A stretch of DNA of 64,000 nucleotides, taken from positions 2,914,001 through 2,978,000 of the forward strand of contig NZ_JAPEMA010000001.1 of assembly GCF_026343185.1 (NCBI RefSeq), in the 5' to 3' direction. Source of the stretch: Streptomyces sp. NBC_00091. GTDB taxonomy: Bacteria; Actinomycetota; Actinomycetes; Streptomycetales; Streptomycetaceae. The first letter of the stretch is position 1. Every line of letters starts with the position of its first letter. The position numbers were made by a program, and so were the translations under genes. Below, piece after piece: positions 52,683-61,168 of this stretch. The notes under the pieces are model-generated. The model saw nothing but the letters and a program-made list of their open reading frames with translations. It searched no databases and had not been told where the DNA came from.

Positions 52683-52915
52683 GGGTTCCCGTCTCCTCTG
52701 GGGAGGGATGAAGCGGCGGGAGTCTCAACACTCGGTAAATGGATGGTAATGGAGAGTAAAGAGCAGTGGTAGGCAATACGGGCAAATGGCCTACGAATTA
52801 GCACTCAGGGGTGATTAAGTATTTTGTCTGGCTTGTCACACCTTCCTTAAAGCGGACCGCGTGGGACGTTGCGTCGCGGAAGTCCTGCGACGGAACTGCG
52901 AGGAGAGGTGTGCGG

Positions 52916-54229
52916 ATGATCGCCGCCACGAAGAAGATCGCCGGCGGCCTGGTCGCCACGGCCCTTGTCCTGGGTGCCGCCGGGTGCAGTGGTTCGGGGC
53001 CCGCCAGACCCCCGGCCCCCGGCAGTCAGGGCGCCAAGAAGGGCGCCGCCGCCCCGGAGGCTCCCGGCAGTGTCAACCGCCCCATCGGCGACGGCTCGAC
53101 CGCCTACACCGGCTCGCAGCCGAACGTACGGCTGCCGCAGAAGCTGAAGCCCGGTGAGAAGCCGCCGCAGTTCGTGGTGTTCTCGTGGGACGGCGCGGGC
53201 GAGGACAGCCAGAAGCTCTTCTCGCACTTCCGTGAGGTGGGCAAGCAGTACAACGCCCGGATGACCTACTTCCTCAGCGGCGTCTACATGCTGCCGGAGG
53301 AGAAACGTTCCCTCTACACCGCGCCGCAGCACGCCCCGGGCCTCTCCGACATCGGCTTCGGCGACCTCCAGGGCATCAAGGACACCGCCACCCAGGTCCG
53401 CGCGGCCTGGCTGGAGGGCAACGAGATCGGCACCCACTTCAACGGCCACTTCTGCGGCCCCGACGGAGGTGTCGGCACCTGGTCCGTGGCGGAGTGGAAG
53501 AGCGAGATCAGCCAGGCCAGGTCGTTCGTCAAGAACTGGAAGACGAACGCGGGCCTGAAGGACATGGCCCCGCTCCCCTTCGACTACGACAAGGAGCTCA
53601 TCGGCGCCCGCACCCCCTGCCTCGAAGGCCAGAAGAACTTCATGCTGGCGGCCAAGGACCTGGGCTTCCGCTACGACTCCAGCGGCATCAGCAAGCAGAT
53701 CTGGCCCAAGCGGACGGACGGGCTCTGGGACCTGCCGCTCCAGCTCGTGCCCATGCCCGGCCGGGCCTTCGACACGCTGAGCATGGACTACAACTACATG
53801 GTCAACCAGTCCGGTACGAGCTCGCAGGGCGACCCCTCGCAGCACCGGTACTGGGGCGACCAGATGCGCGAAGGCCTGCGGCAGGCCTTCGACCGGGCCT
53901 ACCAGGGCAACCGCGCGCCGCTGATCATCGGCAACCACTTCGAGTCGTGGAACGGCGGCACCTACATGCGGGCCGTCGAGGAGTCCATCAAGGACATGTG
54001 CACCAAGCCCGAGGTGCGCTGCGTGCCCTTCCGCGAGCTGGCCGACTGGCTGGACGCCCAGAACCCGAAGGCGCTGGAGTGGATGCGCACCCTCGACGTC
54101 GGCGAGGCGCCGAAGGAGGGCTGGGCGAAGTTCCTCACGGCGGGGCCGCCGGCCGCCCCGGCCGCCCCGTCGGGTCCGGCCGGGGTCAAGCCGGCTGGGG
54201 AGCGGGCCGCGGAGCAGGACGAGGGCTGA
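52916..54229 (+). CDS. lipoprotein with polysaccharide-deacetylase-like domain
   Basis: A 437-residue protein from ATG 52916 with AGGAGAGG upstream. The lipobox LGAAGC makes Cys24 the lipidated residue. The domain begins PPQFVVFSWDGAGEDSQKLFSHF and continues ARMTYFLSGVYML ... GNEIGTHFNGHFCG (NodB-like TFDDG and HxxxH equivalents, with SWDGAG for the first motif) and ends LIIGNHFESWNGGTYMRAVEESI. It probably acts on cell-wall or capsule glycans outside the membrane, if catalytic. The preceding 233-bp gap is AT-rich and contains only promoter-like sequence. Its 3' end overlaps the convergent ATPase gene by 44 bp. Confidence 0.82.
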   Translation: MIAATKKIAGGLVATALVLGAAGCSGSGPARPPAPGSQGAKKGAAAPEAPGSVNRPIGDGSTAYTGSQPNVRLPQKLKPGEKPPQFVVFSWDGAGEDSQKLFSHFREVGKQYNARMTYFLSGVYMLPEEKRSLYTAPQHAPGLSDIGFGDLQGIKDTATQVRAAWLEGNEIGTHFNGHFCGPDGGVGTWSVAEWKSEISQARSFVKNWKTNAGLKDMAPLPFDYDKELIGARTPCLEGQKNFMLAAKDLGFRYDSSGISKQIWPKRTDGLWDLPLQLVPMPGRAFDTLSMDYNYMVNQSGTSSQGDPSQHRYWGDQMREGLRQAFDRAYQGNRAPLIIGNHFESWNGGTYMRAVEESIKDMCTKPEVRCVPFRELADWLDAQNPKALEWMRTLDVGEAPKEGWAKFLTAGPPAAPAAPSGPAGVKPAGERAAEQDEG

Positions 54230-55196
54230 CCAGGGCCTCGTGCAGGACGAACCCGGGGTCGATCTGGTCCGCCAGGTCGACCCCGGTCTTGGCGTTCCCC
54301 CAGCTCTCCGCGTTGCGCAGGTGGAAGTGCACCATCTGCTCGGTGTACCGGCCCCAGTCGCGCGCCGCGTAGGAGTCCTCCGCCGCGTCCTGGAGCGACT
54401 GCAGCGCGAGCCGGTTGGTCGCCTCCAGCAGTTCGAACCCGGCCGGGCGGCCCTTCTCCATCGCCCGCACCCAGTCGGAGTGCCCGAAGGTGACGAGCAG
54501 GTCGTCGCCGACCTCGTCCTGGAGGAACTCGATGTCCTCCGGACCCTGCACCTTGTTGCCGACCACCTTGAGCGCCACCCCGAAGTCCCGTGCGTACGCC
54601 TTGTACTGGCGGTAGACCGAGACGCCCTTGCGGGTCGGCTCGGCGACGAGGAAGGTCACGTCGAAGCGGGTGAACATGCCGGACGCGAAGGAGTCCGATC
54701 CGGCCGTCATGTCGACGACGACGTACTCGTCCGGGCCGTCGACCAGGTGGTTGAGGCAGAGCTCCACCGCGCCGACCTTCGAGTGGTAGCAGGCCACGCC
54801 CAGGTCGGCCTCGGTGAAGGGGCCCGTCGCCATCAGCCGGACGGAATCCCCGTCGAGCAGCAGCGTGCGCGCGCAGGCCGCGTAGACCGGGTTGTCCTCG
54901 GTGATCCGCAGCAGCCGCGAACCGGCGCCGGGCGGCGTGGTCTTGATCATGCTGTCGGTCGAGGCGATGCGCGGATTGGAGCCGCGCAGGTACTCCTTGA
55001 TCAGGGGCAGGTGCGCGCCCATGGCGGGCAGTGCGGCGGCCTCGTCGTCGGTGAGCCCGAGGGCGGCCCCGAGGTGCTGGTTGATGTCGGCGTCCACCGC
55101 GACGACGGGGGCTTCATTGGCTGCGAGGTGGCGGATGAAGAGGGAGGACAGCGTGGTCTTCCCGCTGCCGCCCTTTCCCACGAAAGCGATCTTCAT
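54186..55196 (-). CDS. CooC/MinD-like P-loop ATPase
   Basis: A 336-residue cytoplasmic protein from ATG 55196: MKIAFVGKGGSGKTTLSSLF holds the deviant Walker A, AVDADINQHLG the A' region and EYVVVDMTAGSDSFASGMF the Walker B/switch. CooC-type ATPases insert nickel in CO dehydrogenase, but no such enzyme is nearby, so the client is unknown. The C-terminal third is specific (RYTEQMVHFHLRNAESWGNAKTGVDLADQ). It is divergent from the Fic-like gene by 109 bp. Confidence 0.87.
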   Translation of the reverse strand: MKIAFVGKGGSGKTTLSSLFIRHLAANEAPVVAVDADINQHLGAALGLTDDEAAALPAMGAHLPLIKEYLRGSNPRIASTDSMIKTTPPGAGSRLLRITEDNPVYAACARTLLLDGDSVRLMATGPFTEADLGVACYHSKVGAVELCLNHLVDGPDEYVVVDMTAGSDSFASGMFTRFDVTFLVAEPTRKGVSVYRQYKAYARDFGVALKVVGNKVQGPEDIEFLQDEVGDDLLVTFGHSDWVRAMEKGRPAGFELLEATNRLALQSLQDAAEDSYAARDWGRYTEQMVHFHLRNAESWGNAKTGVDLADQIDPGFVLHEALVSPRPAPRPAPQPA

Positions 55197-55305
55197 GTTC
55201 ACCAAGCGTAGTGGGTCGGTCGCGTGGCGTGGTCAAGGTGAGTGAAGAAGACCACTCCAAGGAGGGGTCGGTGCTATGGGTGCGCAGTGCGTAGGCTCCC
55301 TACTT

Positions 55306-56172
55306 ATGAGTAGCGCTTCTGACCCGCTGGCGGCCCTGGGCTCCCTCCCGGGGGTCGCAGAGTCCGTGGATTCCGTACGCAAGGCCGTGGACCGGGTCTA
55401 CGGGCACCGGGTGATGCGCCGGCGCGGCGCGGAGATCACCTCGGAGGCCGCCCTGCGCGGCGCCCGGGGCAGCGCGGCGCTCTCCGGCGCCGACTGGGCG
55501 CTGGAGGAGGTGCGCCGCCGGACCGACTTCGGGGCGGAGGAGCAGGCGCGGACCGTGGGTGCCGCGCTGCGCCTGACGGCGGAGGCCGGGCAGCTGCTGA
55601 GCATCTGGCGCCAGTCGCCGCTGCGGGTGCTCGCGCGCCTGCACCTGGTCGCGTGCGGTTCGACGGGGTCGATGGGTTCGACGGGCCCGGCCGGTTCGAC
55701 GGGGTCGGTGGGGGAGGGGGACGTGGTGGGCCGTCCGAGGCTGGCCGGTGAGCCGGTCGACGAGCCCCTGGTGGACCTCCCGCTGCCGAGCGCCGAGGAG
55801 GTCGCGGGCCGGCTGGACGGCCTGTCGCGGCTGGTCATCGCGGGCGGGTCCGCTCCGGCGCTGGTCACGAGCGCGGTGGTGCACGGGGAGCTGCTGGCCC
55901 TGCGGCCCTTCGGCTCGTACAACGGGCTGGTCGCGCGCGCGGCCGAACGGATCGTGCTGATCAACAGCGGGCTGGACCCGAAGGCGATCTGCCCGGCGGA
56001 GGTCGGGCACGCGGAACAGGGCGCCGAGGCCTACGTGAAGGCCTTCGAGGGCTACGTCTCCGGGACCGCGGAGGGGATGGCGGCGTGGATCGCGCACTGC
56101 GGCCGGTCGATCGAGCTCGGTGTGCGCGAGTCGACGGCGGTCTGTGAGGCGCTCCAGCGCGGCGCGGCCTGA
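55306..56172 (+). CDS. Fic-fold-like protein with degenerate motif
   Basis: A 288-residue protein from ATG 55306. The helix HGELLALRPFGSYNGLVARAAE stands where Fic AMP transferases have HPFxxGNGRxxR; here the first His is displaced, GNGR is SYNG and only the last Arg remains, so AMPylation is doubtful. An in-frame GST/GSM-type repeat (about residues 112-131) forms a flexible loop. From memory S. coelicolor orthologs are annotated as an oxidoreductase of unknown role. It is followed by a terminator and the 6S-like RNA locus. Confidence 0.72.
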   Translation: MSSASDPLAALGSLPGVAESVDSVRKAVDRVYGHRVMRRRGAEITSEAALRGARGSAALSGADWALEEVRRRTDFGAEEQARTVGAALRLTAEAGQLLSIWRQSPLRVLARLHLVACGSTGSMGSTGPAGSTGSVGEGDVVGRPRLAGEPVDEPLVDLPLPSAEEVAGRLDGLSRLVIAGGSAPALVTSAVVHGELLALRPFGSYNGLVARAAERIVLINSGLDPKAICPAEVGHAEQGAEAYVKAFEGYVSGTAEGMAAWIAHCGRSIELGVRESTAVCEALQRGAA

Positions 56173-56194
56173 GTTTCCGGCCCGGCACAGGGTT

Positions 56195-56226
56195 GCGGCG
56201 ACACCGTACTGCTCTGGTGTCGCCGC
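56195..56226 (+). terminator. 11-bp stem terminator after the Fic-like gene
   Basis: GCGGCGACACC/GGTGTCGCCGC is a perfect inverted repeat with a 10-nt loop, 22 bp past the stop. Confidence 0.75.
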
Positions 56227-56299
56227 TGGCATTTACGCCCAGTTACCAAGCGTCCTCGATGGTTGCCCATCAGGCCGGGAACTTTGCCCGTGGCCTGGT

Positions 56300-56492
56300 G
56301 CGGCTGGCCCGTAATCGACGGGTCGACGTCGCGTGGGTGCTCGGCGTTCATGCTTCGGTCCGTGGGCCTTACTGCGTTTGAAAGATGATCCTCTCGGATG
56401 TTCTTTGGTCTCGCGGGCCGTATCTACTTTGTACTCCGCTTCGGTGCCGAGCGAAACCCCTGGCCGGAGTTCTTTACTTTCCGGGCCGTAAT
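56300..56492. ncRNA. ssrS: candidate 6S RNA
   Basis: The 432-bp gap between the Fic-like and HAD genes folds as one long rod. GGCCCG 56306-56311 pairs with CGGGCC 56482-56487, GCTCGGC 56339-56345 with GCCGAGC 56446-56452, GGCC 56365-56368 with GGCC 56416-56419, and the top is AAAGATGATCC/GGATGTTCTTT around a TCTC loop (56381-56406). A large internal bubble (about 56346-56364 and 56420-56445) resembles the 6S open-promoter mimic. From memory the S. coelicolor 6S gene lies at this same gene junction and is about this long. The strand is not settled; the minus strand has a GATATGGGAT box upstream. Confidence 0.55.
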
Positions 56493-56604
56493 GGGGTGAA
56501 CCGGGCATCCCATATCGGCCCAGGTCGGGACGGTCCGGTGGCCGGTCTGGGGTGGTCGGTCGGGGGTGGTCGGCGGGCCTGCGACGGGGCTTCGGCGGGG
56601 CGGG

Positions 56605-57474
56605 TCAGGCCGAGGCAGCCGCCGCGCTCGCGCGTCGGCGGCTCGCGTACCAGACCAGCCCGGCGGTGGCCGCCGCCGCGCCGACCGCCGCGGCGGCCAC
56701 CAGCGCCGGCCGTGCCGGCATCGACAGCTCCGGCAGGCGCTGCTTCAGTCGTACGGGCCGGTTGAACACCAACACCGGCCACTCCCGCGCGACCGCCTCG
56801 CGCCTGAGCGCGCGGTCGGGGTTCACCGCGTGCGGGTTTCCCACGGCCTCGAGCATCGGCACGTCGGTGATCGAGTCGCTGTACGCGTAGCACCGCGCGA
56901 GGTCGTACCCCTCGGACTCGGCGAGCTCGCGCACGGCCTCGGCCTTGGTGGGGCCGTAGGCGTAGTAGTCGATCTCCCCGGTGAAACAGCCGTCCTCGCC
57001 GACGACCATGCGGGTGGCGACGACCCGGTCCGCGCCGAGCATCTCGCCGATCGGCTCGACGACTTCGGCGCCGGAGGTCGACACGATCACCACGTCACGG
57101 CCGGCGGTGTGGTGGGCCTCGATGAGGGACGCGGCCTCGTCGTAGATGATCGGGTCGATCAGGTCGTGCAGCGCTTCGGCGACGATCTCCCGCACCTGCT
57201 GGACGTTCCACCCCTTGCAGAGGGCGGACAGGTACTCCCGCATCCGCTCCATCTGGTCGTGGTCGGCGCCGCCGGCCAGGAAGATGAACTGGGTGTACGC
57301 GGTCCGCAGCACGGCCCGCCGGTTGATCAGGCCACCCCGGTAGAAGGACTTGCTGAACGTCAGAGTGCTGGACTTCGCAATGACCGTCTTGTCCAGGTCG
57401 AAGAAGGCGGCGGTCCGAGGCAAGGAGTGCGGCAAGGGCTGATTTTCCACGACCCGAGCATATGCGCCCACCAT
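56605..57474 (-). CDS. HAD-IB family phosphatase
   Basis: A 289-residue protein from ATG 57474. RTAAFFDLDKTVIAKSS gives the nucleophile Asp26 and Asp28, VIVSTSGAEVVEPIGEMLG is motif II, and YGPTKAEAVRELA with YAYSDSITDVPMLEAVGNPHAVNPD motifs III/IV. A C-terminal helix (PALVAAAAVGAAAATAGLVWYASRRR) anchors it to the membrane. The family includes phosphoserine and lysophosphatidate-type phosphatases; S. coelicolor orthologs are described as morphological-differentiation associated, from memory. Confidence 0.9.
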   Translation of the reverse strand: MVGAYARVVENQPLPHSLPRTAAFFDLDKTVIAKSSTLTFSKSFYRGGLINRRAVLRTAYTQFIFLAGGADHDQMERMREYLSALCKGWNVQQVREIVAEALHDLIDPIIYDEAASLIEAHHTAGRDVVIVSTSGAEVVEPIGEMLGADRVVATRMVVGEDGCFTGEIDYYAYGPTKAEAVRELAESEGYDLARCYAYSDSITDVPMLEAVGNPHAVNPDRALRREAVAREWPVLVFNRPVRLKQRLPELSMPARPALVAAAAVGAAAATAGLVWYASRRRASAAAASA

Positions 57475-57927
57475 TCGGCGTAAGGTGTGGCGCGTGGGTT
57501 TGCCTGAGAAGGCTCTCGGGTACACCATGGAAGTCACGGATCGTTCGCGACCGTGCTAACCCGGTCTGGCTCCTCCCCCCCCGAGTCGGACCGTGGGGAC
57601 GACCCCCGCTCTCCCCCCCGGCGGGGGTCGTCGCATGTCCGGACGCGGTTTGCGTCCCTTGCTCGCGGCCTTCAGTGATCATTCTCCCGGCCCTTCCTCC
57701 TCTGTGGGCCCGCCTGGCACAGGCCTTCACCCCTTCAGACTCGTGACGCTGCGTAGTTGTTCCGCAGCGCTCCGGAACTCACCTGATGGTGTGGCGAAGT
57801 TATTCACAAGTGCCTTCTTGTCCACAGTTTTCGAGCAAGATCCACTTCTTTTTCCGGATCCCTCCACCGTGATTCCAGCCGCGAAGTCCGCGGCCCGTGG
57901 ATTTGCAGTGAGAAGGGGGCGGAGATC
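57475..57927. promoter_or_regulatory. 453-bp regulatory gap before the tad cluster
   Basis: No gene is supported. It carries a GACGACCCCCGC/GCGGGGGTCGTC hairpin (57598-57632, 12-bp stem, 11-nt loop), a DnaA-box pair (57800-57826) and an unusually AT-rich patch near 57800-57860 that probably contains the tad promoter. Confidence 0.55.
57800..57826 (+). other. pair of DnaA boxes
   Basis: TTGTCCACA at 57818-57826 equals the preferred Streptomyces DnaA box, and TTATTCACA at 57800-57808 has one change from TTATCCACA. Their starts are 18 bp apart, in the same orientation. Confidence 0.65.
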
Positions 57928-59139
57928 GTGGCTGGATCGAAGTCGTGTGGAGTGCCGGCACCCGTGGTGGCCGGTGGGGGAGGGCTGCGCGCCCGTGCCG
58001 CCGGGGCCGTGCCCGGTGGCGGGCGGCCGCTGATCATCACCGAGGACCCGCTGCTGCTCGACGATCTGCTGCGGCTGTGCGCCGCCGCGGGCGCCGAGCC
58101 GCATGTGCAACATGCGGTGCCGGAGCAAACCGGAGCCGGCGGTGACCCCGGTGGCGGGGGTGACGGCAGCGCCGGGGGCGTCGCCGGGGCGCGGGGCGTC
58201 GGCTGGGACTGCGCCCCGCTCGTGCTGGTCGGGGACGACGCCGCGCGCCGGGTGCGCGGAGCGCCGCGCCGGGACGGGGTGTTCCTCGTCGGCCGGGACC
58301 TCGACGACCCCTTCGTGTGGCAGCGGGCCGTGGAGATCGGCGCCGAGGAGGTGCTGCGCCTCCCCGACGCCGAGAGCCTGCTCGTCGACCGCATCGCCGA
58401 TGTGGTGGAAGGGGCCGGACGGCCCGCCCTGGCCGTGGGGGTGATCGGCGGCAGCGGTGGGGCCGGGGCGTCCACCCTCGCCTGCGCCCTCGCGCTCCGG
58501 GCGGCCCGGGCCGGCGAGCGCACCATCCTCATCGACGCCGACCCGCTCGGCGGCGGCATGGACGTCCTGCTCGGCGGTGAGAGCGCCGAGGGGCTCCGCT
58601 GGCCGGACTTCGCCGCCTCGCGCGGCCGGGTCGGGGCCGGGGCGCTGGAGGAATCCCTGCCCGAGCTGCACGCGCTGCGGGTGCTGAGCTGGGACCGGGG
58701 CGACCGGGTGGTCGTACCGCCCGCCGCGATGCGGTCCGTCGTGGCCGCCGCCCGCAGGCGGGGCGGGGTGGTGGTGGTCGACCTGCCCCGGAGGGTGGAC
58801 GAGGCCGTGGCGGAGGTGCTGGCCCAGCTGGACCTGGTGCTGCTGGTCGTCCCCGGCGAGCTGCGGTCGGTGGCCGCCGCGGGGCGGGTGGCCGCCGGGG
58901 TGCGGATGGTGGCCCGGGACGTCCGCGTGGTCGTACGGGGCCGCTGCCCGGAGGGGCTCGACGCCGAAGCCGTCGCGGGGCTGCTCGGGGCGCCGCTGGC
59001 CGGAGAGGTGCCGGTCGAGGTGGGGCTTCCGGGGCGGGTGGCCGAGGGGGAACCGCCGGGTGCGCGGGGCACGCTGGCCCGCTTCTGCGACGGCTTCTGG
59101 CAGCGGGCGCTCGGCTCCGCCCAGGGGGTGCCGGCATGA
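57928..59139 (+). CDS. Ssd/CpaE-like septum-site/pilus ATPase (TadZ)
   Basis: A 403-residue protein from GTG 57928 with GGAG upstream. A degenerate receiver-like N-terminal domain precedes a MinD-type ATPase: VIGGSGGAGASTLACALALRAA (deviant Walker A), ILIDADPLGGGMDVLLGGE and VVVDLPRRVDEAV. CpaE/TadZ proteins position the Tad secretion machine; the actinobacterial Ssd form also affects septum placement. It overlaps tadA by ATGA. Low-complexity Gly/Gly-Asp insertions lie near residue 75. Confidence 0.92.
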   Translation: MAGSKSCGVPAPVVAGGGGLRARAAGAVPGGGRPLIITEDPLLLDDLLRLCAAAGAEPHVQHAVPEQTGAGGDPGGGGDGSAGGVAGARGVGWDCAPLVLVGDDAARRVRGAPRRDGVFLVGRDLDDPFVWQRAVEIGAEEVLRLPDAESLLVDRIADVVEGAGRPALAVGVIGGSGGAGASTLACALALRAARAGERTILIDADPLGGGMDVLLGGESAEGLRWPDFAASRGRVGAGALEESLPELHALRVLSWDRGDRVVVPPAAMRSVVAAARRRGGVVVVDLPRRVDEAVAEVLAQLDLVLLVVPGELRSVAAAGRVAAGVRMVARDVRVVVRGRCPEGLDAEAVAGLLGAPLAGEVPVEVGLPGRVAEGEPPGARGTLARFCDGFWQRALGSAQGVPA

Positions 59140-60284
59140 GCGCGGTACTCCTGGACGCGGTGCGCCAGCACCTGGCCGAGAGCGGAGCCGAGCCCACGCC
59201 CGCCCGGGTCGCGGCGGCCCTGCGGGCGCAGGGGCGGCTCCTCGGGGACGCGGAAGTGCTGGGGGTGGCCGCCGAGTTGCGCTCCGAGCTGGTCGGCGCG
59301 GGGCCGCTGGAGCGGTTGCTGGCCGACCCCGAGGTCACCGATGTGCTGGTGGCCGCCCCGGACCGGGTGTGGGTGGACCGGGGCGGCGGGCTGGAGCTGA
59401 CCGCGGTGACCTTCGCCGACGCCGAGGCCGTGCGCAGGCTGGCCCAGCGGCTGGCCGCCGTCGCGGGGCGGCGGCTGGACGACGCCCGGCCCTGGGTCGA
59501 CGCCCGGCTGCCGGACGGCACCCGGCTGCATGCCGTGCTCCCTCCCGTGGCGGTCGGATCGGCGTGCCTGTCGCTGCGCGTGGTGCGGCCGAAGGCCTTC
59601 ACGCTGGACGAGCTGGTCGCCGCCGGGACCCTGCCGCCGGGCGGACAGCGGCTCCTGCGGGCGATGGTCGAGGCCCGGCTGTCGTTCCTCGTCTCGGGCG
59701 GGACCGGGACGGGCAAGACCACCCTGCTCAGCGCCCTGCTGGGGCTGGTCGGGCCGGGTGAGCGGATCGTGCTGGCCGAGGACTCCGCCGAGCTGCGCCC
59801 CGACCATCCGCATGTGGTGCGGCTGGAGACCCGGCCCGCGAACCAGGAGGGGGCCGGGCTGGTCACCCTCGCCGACCTGGTCCGCCAGGCCTTGCGGATG
59901 CGCCCCGACCGGCTGGTGGTCGGGGAGGTGCGGGGCGCCGAGGTGGCCGACCTGCTGGCCGCCCTGAACACCGGGCACGAAGGCGGCTGCGGCACGGTGC
60001 ACGCCAACGCCGCCGGGCACGTCCCCGCCCGACTGGAGGCGCTCGGGACGGCCGCGGGCCTCGACCGGGCCGCCCTGCACAGCCAGCTGGCGGCCGCGCT
60101 GACCCTGGTGGTCCACCTGGTCCGGGACCGGTCCGGGCGCCGCCGGGTGGCCGAGGTGCACGTGCTGGAGCGGGATCCGGCCGGGCTGGTGGTGACCGTG
60201 CCCGCGCTGCGCTGGGGTTCGCGCGGCTTCGTGCGGGAGGCGGGCTGGGCCCGGCTCGCTCCGCTGCTGGGAGGTGCGCGGTGA
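59136..60284 (+). CDS. tadA: TadA/CpaF-type secretion ATPase
   Basis: A 382-residue hexameric ATPase. LSFLVSGGTGTGKTTLLSAL (P-loop 188-196), IVLAEDSAELRPDHPHVVRLETR (Asp box), MRPDRLVVGEVRGAEVADLLAALNTGHEG (Walker B) and GTVHANAAGHVPARLEALG (His box) are all intact. It powers Flp-type pilus assembly or type II-like secretion. It is coupled to both neighbours. Confidence 0.95.
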   Translation: MSAVLLDAVRQHLAESGAEPTPARVAAALRAQGRLLGDAEVLGVAAELRSELVGAGPLERLLADPEVTDVLVAAPDRVWVDRGGGLELTAVTFADAEAVRRLAQRLAAVAGRRLDDARPWVDARLPDGTRLHAVLPPVAVGSACLSLRVVRPKAFTLDELVAAGTLPPGGQRLLRAMVEARLSFLVSGGTGTGKTTLLSALLGLVGPGERIVLAEDSAELRPDHPHVVRLETRPANQEGAGLVTLADLVRQALRMRPDRLVVGEVRGAEVADLLAALNTGHEGGCGTVHANAAGHVPARLEALGTAAGLDRAALHSQLAAALTLVVHLVRDRSGRRRVAEVHVLERDPAGLVVTVPALRWGSRGFVREAGWARLAPLLGGAR

Positions 60285-61168
60285 TCGCCGGGCCGCTCGG
60301 GTCGGTGCCGGTGTTCGCCGGGGTGCTCTGCGCCGGGGCGGCGGCCTGGGGGCTGGCCGGGGGTGACCGGCTGCCCCGGCGGGCCCGGCTGGTCCTGGCC
60401 GGGGGCGGTCCGCTGGTGCCCGGCGGGCCGGTCCCCGGGCAGCGGCTGGCGGCCGCCGTGCTGCGGGCGGTGGCCGCGCGGTGGCGGGAGTGGGCCGCTC
60501 TCGCGGCCGGGCTGGTGGTCGCCGTACTGGGCGGGTCGGTGATCCCGCTGCTGCTCGGCGCCGCCATGGCCGTGCTGCTGCGCCGCTGGCTGCGGGCCCG
60601 GGACCGGGAGCGGGCCCGCGGTGCCCGCGCGGCCGGGGTCGTGGCGCTGTGCGGGGCGGTCGTGGGGGAGCTGCGGGCCGGTGCGCAGCCCGGGCAGGCG
60701 CTGACCGTGGCGTTGCGCCGTACGGTGGCCGGCCCCGGGGGCCCGGGTGGGGCGGAGGCGGGCGTACTGGCCGCCGCGGCGTTCGGCGGGGACGTGGCCG
60801 AAGCCCTGCACCAGGCGGCGCGGGAGCCGGGTGCGGAGGGGCTGGCCGGGATGGCGGCCTGCTGGCGCGTCTCGGTGGACGGGGGTGCGGGCCTCGCGGC
60901 CGGGCTGGACCGGCTGGAGGGGGCGTTGCGGGCCGAGCGGGACCGCGAGGAGTCCTTGCGGGCCCAGCTGGCGGGAGCCAGGTCCACGACGGTGGTGCTC
61001 GCGCTGCTGCCGCTGGTGGGGCTGCTGATGGGCACCGGGCTGGGAGCGGATCCGCTGCGGGTGCTGCTGCACTCCCCGGTCGGGTGGGGCTGCCTGCTGG
61101 CGGGCGGGGTGCTGGAGGCGCTGGGGCTGCTGTGGTGCCGGCGGATCGTACGGACGGGGGAGCGGTGA
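60281..61168 (+). CDS. tadB: TadB-type platform membrane protein
   Basis: A 295-residue protein from GTG 60281 (GTGA overlap with tadA). It has membrane helices near the N-terminus, at about 68-98 (ALAAGLVVAVLGGSVIPLLL) and at the C-terminus, flanking a T2SSF domain (GELRAGAQPGQALTVALRRT ... AEALHQAAREPGAEGLAGMAACW). Inner-membrane platform of the Tad machine, partner of TadC. Confidence 0.88.
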   Translation: MIAGPLGSVPVFAGVLCAGAAAWGLAGGDRLPRRARLVLAGGGPLVPGGPVPGQRLAAAVLRAVAARWREWAALAAGLVVAVLGGSVIPLLLGAAMAVLLRRWLRARDRERARGARAAGVVALCGAVVGELRAGAQPGQALTVALRRTVAGPGGPGGAEAGVLAAAAFGGDVAEALHQAAREPGAEGLAGMAACWRVSVDGGAGLAAGLDRLEGALRAERDREESLRAQLAGARSTTVVLALLPLVGLLMGTGLGADPLRVLLHSPVGWGCLLAGGVLEALGLLWCRRIVRTGER

